In this document: positions 56,880 to 64,000 of the stretch, in pieces
Numbering within the stretch: position 1 is the first letter of the stretch
Layout of the letters: the number at the start of each line of letters is the position of its first letter
DNA from: Naganishia liquefaciens
Lineage: Eukaryota; Basidiomycota; Tremellomycetes; Filobasidiales; Filobasidiaceae
Direction of reading: 5' to 3'
Assembly: GCA_013423385.1 (NCBI GenBank)
Contig: BLZA01000013.1
Location: forward strand, 434,001 to 498,000
DNA: 64,000 nt
Position numbers and translations under genes: made by a program
Notes under the pieces: model-generated
Databases searched by the model: none
Told to the model about the DNA's origin: nothing
What the model saw: only the letters and a program-made list of their open reading frames with translations

Positions 56880-59800
56880 ATGTCCGGGGACCCTCAACAA
56901 GCCAATCAAGGGCAATACCTCGCCCCCTCGGCCCAACGATATGCGTCTTCGATATCTTCCGCATCCTCTCCGGCCACCACGCCAACTACGCCGACGTTCC
57001 CTCCCAACCGTGATTTGACTCCGTCACCCGTGCCGTCGACATACTCCGCGCAGACGCAAGGATCAAGCCAGACGCAGTACAAGGTTAGGGTCAATCCCAA
57101 TCAGGGCATTAGAGTCTCCAGTCGCTCGAGGCAGAGTAGTAAAGGGCCAGCATCGATGGGGATGGGAGGACTCGGATATCCGGGGACGGTGAGGGGAATT
57201 GATCCACCAGTCAACGCCCCGCCGCACTGGCAGGCTGTAAGTCCATTCCAGAATGTGCTCTGTATCGGAAACAATTGCTTACTCAACTCTTCAAGCAACA
57301 TTCGCAGCCGTCCACTTATCAAACTCCAAGTCACTCAACCCCTCCATATCAGAGTAATCTTCCTCCACTATCAGGAGCCGATTTACCTCCGAGAACTGCA
57401 TACCTGGCAAACACTCTTGCAAGATCTGGAAGGGCGCCGCCAATTTCTGTGGCTCCTGTTCCTATGCGTGGATCCCATTTCATCACGCCGTCTGGGGTTC
57501 CACCCATTTTCGTAGGACCTCCGATCGCACACATTCCACCAGTCAGGGTAGAAGAGGCGCCACAGAGATCACAGCCAACGCCTGCAGCGGAACCGGGCTC
57601 TGGCACGCCCGGAGTCACCCGACCCAGATCAGGCACATCCTCACCATATAACGCGTCACGGACAGTCAATCAATCACAAGGAGGAATGAGCAGAACGGCT
57701 TCGGGCGGGGAAAGCTCGAATTTGGTTGACACACCTCGGAAACCGTCGTCTGTCGCATCTGCAGCTTTAGTTTCCGCCTCCTCATCGGCGGGTAGTCAAA
57801 GGTTAACATCACCGCCGCCACCTATGCCTCCGCCCCGAGATATGCCACTGCCACCGCTCCCGCCGATTCCGTCGGGACAATCGTTACCATTGGCCAGTGC
57901 GACCTCTTCTCAATCCAGTCTAAGCCGTGCAGGCGAAAAGCGAACAATTCCTCTGCCGGAAGGAGGGGACGAGAAACACTCGGACTTGCGGGGTCTAGGT
58001 CTGGGTCCGGTAGCTGCGGGACCGAGTCGGGATCCGCGAATGCGAGACGTGTCTGCGCCAGCTACCTTGAATGGTCCGCCAAATTCGATGTATCCGTCGT
58101 CCCGCACAAATTCTGGTAGCTGCGACTCCCGCGATAGTCCGGTTGAGACGGCTCGGAAGACATCATCCCCTCCATTGGGCGGACTTTTCTCAAAGTTGGG
58201 TGCCAGATCGACAACGTCTTTAAACAGTAATGGGGGATCTTCCGGAAAGGTCCGTATGACGGATGTGCCGTCAGAATTCAGAGTATTGCCGAGCGGCGGT
58301 AGTCAATCGGTCGACAGCGGACCCCTCGCGGGTCCCACAACATTTCGCACTAGCTCGTATGCTACCGAATCTTCCACGACATCCCATTCTCTCCCCGTCA
58401 TGCCCGAGAAACGTGCCGCTTCAGCAGTCGGTATCGGGCGACCTTCCACGGCTTATTACGGAGCGAGGCGTTCGGAGGAAGTCACTCGACAGCTGTTGAG
58501 TAGCGACGTATCAAAAGATGCATCGAAAGCCGTACAGCCAAGGAAGAGCTCCGGTGGGCTAAAAGGCTTATTCTCGAGGAGCAAGAATAAGGAACGTCTC
58601 GTCGATAAGATTTCGCCTAACACATCCTCCTCGCCAGTGCCCGTGTCTGCTCCTATGACAAAGCGACGCGCATCAGAGGACATGCTACGAACTCGAAAGC
58701 TAGATCTCAAGCCAACCGAGCCACTTCGACTTCCCGCAGACAGGGCTGGTACTGAACCGATCACAACCAGCAAGCCTTCACTTTCTGAGCCTCGCCCTTC
58801 GCCACATCCAATGGAGCGGTCTACTGGTAGATCAACAACACCGCAGCCGATTTCATCACCGCCAACGCCGACAGCCGAGACTGTAGCCCGTCAACGGTTG
58901 CCCATGAATGAGCTTCAAGCTGCGCAACCTCCAATTCATAAGCTGCCCCCCTCGATATCTCTTCATCTTGGGGACTTACCCCAGCTGGATCTTTCATTAG
59001 GTTCTACCTTTGATGATCTCATGAAAGCGTTGGATTTGGGTAGTCGGAAATCACCTCAGGCGGGCAAGAAGGCTTCTCCTCTATCCCCTGTCAGACCCAA
59101 CATGCACGATCGGCGTCGTTCTCGAAGCTTCAGCCACTACTCCAATTCTAGCTCAGGGCAATCTTTGCTTGCTGGTGAGAGCAAGTCAAATACTGGCAAA
59201 TCGAGATCGGGCATGGAGAGCAGCACGAGCTTGGCGGCGGATTTGGCGGCCTACCACTCGCTAGATGTGCTGTCTCCGGCTGCAGATATTCCGCCCAGTA
59301 TACCGGCATCTTCCCTCTTTCATCACGATCGTACCTTGTCCGGCGCGTCCAGCGTATCCGGCAAGTCTTCGCCGACGACTCCAATCGCTCACGAGGAAAA
59401 CCGAGTGCATATATATGCCTCGCAGAGCTCCAGCTCAACAGATCCGCTCAGTAATCACTCGCTAGCGAACGTATCGTATGTCCAGGATCCGGCCCAGCGT
59501 GGAGATCCCCCCGCAGTACCTGCATCAGACAAATCCAAGCCTGTCCGCCCTTCGTTGCTCCAGTTGGCTGAATCCCAGCGCTCCACCACGACCATCTTGG
59601 AACAGGATGAAGTCAAGCTCGCTCCGGTTTCGCCGAAATCGAAAAGCGCAAGCGACCTCTCTGCTTTGGGTCTAGCACCACCTGTCGAAATCTCGATACC
59701 GAGAACGGTAACTTCGAGCCCGTCGATGCCCAAGAAAGAGCAAATCGGGTCACGTCAAATTTGCCTTGCCCGCAGATCCCGTACGGTGCATTCGCAGTAT

Positions 59801-62730
59801 ACTGCGCTGGAATTAGCAGCAGAAATGAGAAGGATAATCGTTATGTAAGTCTGGTTCAGTGTACCGTATTATCATTGGCTCATCCTCGCGGTAACAGATT
59901 TGAGAAGGCTTCGGCCCAGAAATCGTCCGAAAAGGCTGGACTGATACGCAATGAACTTCTCGATTGCCTGGTTGAGGGAGAGAAAAAAGGATTCGATGCG
60001 ACAGATGAGCGCGGCCACATGGCTCTAAGGGCCGTGTCCATCGATTGGTCAGTCGTAACGAATGGCTGCTTGGCGTCATGCTCACATTCAATGACAATCA
60101 GGCTCAACGTACTCCTACACGAACTCGAAGTTGATCAGGCTGCGAACGAGCGGGGTGCCTGTCTAGAAGCCCTATCTTCCATTATGGAAAGGTCCGTGGC
60201 ATTATCTCACCCGGTAGATTGATTGATCACTAATCGTATCTTTCAGTCCTTCGCTCTCAACCCTCGCTCTCGAGAACCGACTCGATGACCAGGCCATCTT
60301 TCGATCTTTGATGCAGAGAATCATGAGCTATGTGCTGGAAAAGCTGTCTGGGAAGGGTGTATTCCATAACACCCTAATGTTTGCTGGTAGAATGCTGGGT
60401 AAGTCCCGAAGTCTTTGTTGCCAATTGCAGCAGTTGACATCTAGGCCTGTCGGACTTGCAGCGTTCGCTTTCTTCCGAATCGAAGGTATCGCTTTGCAGC
60501 TTCTTTCGGCGCTTCCGACAAAGCAAGCGATGCTGACCAGATTCATGGCTGCGGTCGAACAATTTTCGTCGTCTTGGTTAGTGCACATGACACATCATAG
60601 CGCCGGTGGCTGATTTTCGAAACATCTTCTGCCATATAGCTCGGCAGAGGTTGACATCGCATATCCGGCGCACCTGCAAGCCCTGCAGATGTCCGATGTC
60701 CATACCTATATGGCCATGCTACACAAGGCTTCGCCGCCAACATACGACAATGTGGAAGAAGAGCTCGCGTTTCACTTCAAACCCGGTAACTGGCTGAGGC
60801 GATGGCAGTCGGATGACAGTGAATTATTTCCAGCATTTTACAAGGCATATCATCGGCAACTCGCTCGACACCTGGCGCAAGCGCTCAATCGGTCTGACCA
60901 AGACATCGCCCCGGTGTCTTCTGCAGTCCTTGTCCGAGCTCCGGGCTATGTCCATCTGGCTGCTATCTTTGCCACTAAATGCCAAAGTTACATCAATGGT
61001 TCAGTTAACGCAGTAACGACAACGTCAGCAAACTCGTCGTTCAACGCAGACGAGTCTGCGGGCATGCGTGGAAACATTAAACCTCCCGTCCTGGAAACCG
61101 CGAATCGCCGACTGAGCGAACTGATTCTGCATCTCGCCTCTTCCAAATTGTTCGTGCCATCTTGTTCTGGAACAGTCCAAGAATGCGACGGGATTCAACT
61201 CTGGGCAAACATGATCGATGTCTGGATCAAGCATCTAATCTCGCGTACCAGCCTCTACTCGCCGAAAGCCGTTTTCTGCTTGTTCGACCTCCTGGATGGT
61301 ATCATGATGCCGCCAACACCTCAATTGATGTCTCCTGACCTTTCACAAAAGGGCGCCCTCACACTCATCGACATACCGCATGTAATCTCCGTCGTTCGGA
61401 TCATCTTGACGGAGACCGACCATCATTTGACACTCGCCAAGTGTATCGCCTTCGTCTGGACACATTTTGACACCCTCTGCAGCCGGGCAGAGGACAGGCG
61501 GGCGCTCTGCCTACAATTGCTTCTCGATCCGGTCGTCTTCGAGAGATTGATGCTGTTCTGGTCGCAGTCAGTTCGAAGCTATGTGTTGCGATTGGTGGTA
61601 TTCCGCCTCGGGCACCTTTCAACTAGTCCTGCCGACTTTGTCAACCACGCGGTAGAAGTCAAGGTAGTGCAGCATTTAAGCGCCAGTCTCGAGAGAATCC
61701 GAAATCGCCATGACGAACTAGAACCAAAAAAGGATGAAGATGAGGGGCGAGAAGAACTTGAAGCTTGCGTTCACCAGCAACCAGATGGTCACAGAGGATT
61801 GGTGAGAAGCAGATCCACCATCACTATGGTTGAGACTGTGGATTCCCCGCCTGCTTTCGAGCAAGAGCCAACAGAAGCCGAACAGCTCCTGGGACTTGCT
61901 CCCTCCTCACCCGTAACGGGAAAGTCGCATATCGACGAGCCCGAAGTGATAGCGACAACCAAAGCAAAGGCCAAAACGTCCAGTTGGTTCAAAAAACCGT
62001 TTACAAAGACGAAAAAAGCAAAGAAGTCCGCGTTCGACGACAGCGACAGCGACTCTGCATCATCGGGGCGTCCAAGCTTGGAAGCTGCAGTACCAATCCA
62101 ACCGAAATCTATTCTCAAGCCATCGCATGTTTCTATAAAGCCGGAGGAAACGGGCATGTCTAAAGACCAGACTGATGGCTCTGGCTCTCTTCCGCAATCA
62201 CAGCATGATCGACCGCACGGACCGAAGTCACCGGTTCAAAAGACGTTTGAATTCGAGTTGCCAACCGCGTCTCCGCGCAGCGATACGTTTGATAGGCCGA
62301 CAATACTAGGTTCCCCTTCACGGCAAGGGTCCAGTATGCCGACCAATCCCCCGAAACTTCCGCCTTCGCCGCACATGTCCCGGTCGTTTTCAAAACGCTC
62401 CAGTCTGTTGCACCCCAGTGCGGCGTCTGCTCTCGAAGCGCCTGTCCCTCGCGGCACGCACGATCCGGTCCTATCAGTCCTCACAGAGCGGCCTCCATAT
62501 GATAAGCGATTGCATCCTTACTGCATTCGTATGCTGGCCGAGTTAGAGGATGTCCGAAGAGAGGTGCGTTTGGTCATACAGGCCTTTTGGTCTTTCTGTA
62601 GACTATACACTCATTATCGTTCACCTCTTTCTAGTATGACGAATGGTGGGCTGAAGACGGACCTGGGCGACAAGACAATGCGCCACCGCGCTTGAATGTG
62701 GCTTGGCCATTTAGTGAGGAAGAGGATTGA
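56880..62730 (+). CDS. Large DUF1765-domain protein
   Basis: Conserved fungal protein of unknown function. The first about 1,000 residues (MSGDPQQANQGQYLAPSAQR onward) are low-complexity, rich in Ser, Pro and Thr, with polyproline runs (PPPPMPPPRDMPLPPLPPIP) and probably disordered. The C-terminal half is helical: MRRIIV joined over introns to RFEKASAQKSS and LLDCLVEGEKKGFDATDERG, then VFHNTLMFAGRML, AYPAHLQALQMSDVHTYMAM, IDVWIKHLISRTSLYSPKAV and the DUF1765 core, CIAFVWTHFDTLCSRAEDRR with LLLDPVVFERLMLFWSQSVR. The last intron (about 62561-62634) leads to YDEWWAEDGPGRQD and PPRLNVAWPFSEEED, a typical family end, with the stop at 62728-62730. Reading through that intron instead would end at 62695 with an unrelated tail. 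About eight introns. Confidence 0.82.
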
Positions 62731-62853
62731 TTACTGTATCAGAGTTCACATGCAATGTATCGTAACACCTGAGCGCATGCAGCAGGACGCGCGACCGGTG
62801 GCTAAGCATTTCCACCTGGAATGCCAATGAATCAAGTAAAAGCTCAACTTGAA

Positions 62854-63281
62854 TTACAGCTTGGAAGGCTCGAGCAGATCGAGAACGAGTGGTTCGGCGA
62901 ACCATTCCGTGGCTTTTGCTGCTAACGCCTGGAATTCGGGACCAGCCTTATGGGCGTCAAGTGCGGCCAGGTCCTTGTACTGTGAGAAGCAGTCGCGTCG
63001 GCGCTTCAGTTATAGATAGCGGCGATGATCAATATTGGATTACACTCACTTCCTCAAACAAGATAAATGTGTTCTTGTCACTCTTCTTCTGGTTCACTCG
63101 GTACAGAAGGGTTCCCTCTTCCTTGTTGTCGGCGGCGTCTTTAACCGTCAAGAGCTCTGTGGGAGACAGCAAATAAGGTTTCGAGAATTGCTAGCGAGAC
63201 ATGTCACGAGTACTCACGCTTCTTGACGGCTTCTGCGTGCTCGGGTTTGGCTACTACTTTAGCGTGGAGAGTGATTGTCAT
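62854..63281 (-). CDS. Small ABM-domain (antibiotic biosynthesis monooxygenase) protein
   Basis: Dimeric alpha/beta-barrel proteins of this family include quinol monooxygenases such as YgiN. Three exons give about 100 residues, the whole of one ABM domain. Start MTITLHAKVVAKPEHAEAVK; the second exon gives LLTVKDAADNKEEGTLLYRV and QKKSDKNTFILFEE; the third begins YKDLAALDAHKAGPEFQAL and ends PLVLDLLEPSKL with a stop at 62854-62856. These correspond to the first strand, the EEGTLLY strand, the FxxFEEY strand and the DxHxxxPxF helix of the family. No signal peptide. A TATATTAA element lies about 90 bp upstream. Substrate is unknown. It is convergent with the DUF1765 gene (124 bp apart). Confidence 0.85.
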
Positions 63282-63920
63282 CTTGGAATGCTATTGCAGT
63301 GAAGAAGAGGGTAACAAGCAGGTCTGACTTGATCCGCTAGGTCGACACAGTGGCTGATGGGCCTTCCTTAATATATCGACGCCGACTTGCCGTAACACGC
63401 TTCGGTAATGAGACGGGCCGGCTTTGGCAGCTGCTCTGCGCTGGCTGACTCATGAACAATCGAGATGGGTGGAGGTATGTGACCACTCGAGGAGTGCGCG
63501 AGAAAGATCTCGCAAGAGTGCTTGAATGCCGGACCACTCAAGCGTACCAAAGGCATTCCTACCGCATTCCACGGGTCAGAGTGTCGTAGGCGCTACGACA
63601 AGAACAAGAACATTGGAGGAATTGGCTGCATCCGAAAATGACTGTGATTTGAATAGCGCAAAAGGAATCTGCGTCTCGCTCGGACGGAGAGCCGGAATGG
63701 TATCCGACCAGTCGCTCGGTAGCACGCCGTCAATTCGTAGTATCTGCCCATGAAGAGTGTATCTGCCCATGAAGTGTGTTGCGTCTGCCCTCTTGCTAAG
63801 CTCATGGAAAACCCTGATTGAGAAAAGCGTGCGGGGTCGGAGAACATGTACTTCAGCAAGGATCGTACAGGCCCCTCCGCGGCGCCAGTCGCGTTTCAGA
63901 ATCACACAAAGTAAACAAAC
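63282..63920. other. Intergenic between divergent ABM gene and right-edge gene
   Basis: Contains the ABM promoter at its left and the presumed promoter of the right-edge gene. A 14-bp string (TATCTGCCCATGAA) occurs twice near 63741-63773. Open frames on the minus strand (63576-63905) have no recognisable family. Confidence 0.4.
63369..63378 (-). promoter_or_regulatory. TATA-like element of the ABM gene
   Basis: On the minus strand GTCGATATATTAAGG, about 90 bp before the start at 63281. Shares GTCGATATAT with the sirtuin promoter. Confidence 0.45.
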
Positions 63921-64000
63921 ATGTCACTCGAGCGATCGCCCGAGCATACCATCCCATTTATTCCTGAACGATACCCTCTTCACCCTCTGACAGAGCATTA
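63921..64000 (+). CDS. Start of an unidentified gene, cut by the window edge
   Basis: An ATG in strong context (AAACAAACATG) opens a frame reading MSLERSPEHTIPFIPERYPL, still open at the window end. Too short to identify. The translation-start context and the natural-looking sequence make a real N-terminus plausible, but this is a guess from 26 codons. Confidence 0.35.
   Translation, partial: MSLERSPEHTIPFIPERYPLHPLTEH

Noticed and set aside
63576-63905. 109-codon minus-strand frame near the right edge
   Set aside because: No recognisable family and no supporting splice or promoter signal.
1-64000. Mobile elements, retroelements, tRNA, rRNA and CRISPR arrays
   Set aside because: I looked for reverse transcriptase, integrase, transposase, terminal repeats, T-arm motifs and regularly spaced repeats and found none. 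The only regular array is the 15-bp repeat at 42963, which has no spacers.

Overview
This is a gene-dense piece of a fungal nuclear chromosome. The gene content (Rrp6, Dbp9, Sla2, a Cla4-type PAK kinase, Tgl2, cytochrome c peroxidase, WSC proteins, DUF1765) is fungal. Many short introns (mostly about 50-65 nt, several per gene, with GT..AG ends and occasional GC..AG ends) and a tandem-CCCH/DUF7923 protein point to Basidiomycota. The species cannot be fixed from sequence alone. I saw no transposon, no retroelement, no tRNA or rRNA and no CRISPR. Gene models below were assembled by hand from open frames and splice signals; intron borders are predictions.

Layout. 0-9 kb is a looser region, rich in secreted or small proteins, all on the minus strand: a Nudix CoA-diphosphatase-like gene cut by the left edge, a secreted CAP/PR-1 protein, a 126-residue protein with an oxidoreductase-like Cys motif, and a secreted Ser/Thr-rich GH18 chitinase. 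9-19.5 kb is on the plus strand: a methyltransferase-like protein, a PH-CRIB-kinase PAK, and two neighbouring CCCH zinc-finger genes that look like diverged tandem paralogues. 19.8-30.6 kb holds two divergent pairs: DNAJC8/Spf31 with a DENND6-like DENN protein, and Rrp6 with a CRAL-TRIO membrane protein. 31-38 kb holds Dbp9, convergent with phospholipase C, then FRA10AC1. 38.4-47.2 kb is a minus-strand run: Sla2, a Tgl2-like lipase and cytochrome c peroxidase. 47.2-49.3 kb has no gene I can defend. 49.3-64 kb holds a secreted five-WSC-domain protein, a Hst3/Hst4-type sirtuin, a block of diverged short repeats, a large DUF1765 protein, a small ABM-domain protein and the start of one more gene at the right edge.

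Themes. RNA processing and ribosome biogenesis (Rrp6, Dbp9, DNAJC8, FRA10AC1, CCCH proteins), signalling and trafficking (PAK, PLC, DENN, Sla2, CRAL-TRIO) and cell-wall or secreted functions (CAP, chitinase, WSC) are mixed, as expected for a eukaryotic chromosome without operons. Several genes share a TATA-like element about 85-120 bp before the start codon. No multi-gene novel system stands out. The most interesting local structures are a 19-nt microexon, a start codon apparently split by an intron in SLA2, GC-AG introns, a diverged tandem duplication at the Rrp6 C-terminus, a 15-bp repeat carrying a telomere-like hexamer, the paralogous CCCH pair and the TTCGATTTCGC repeat block.
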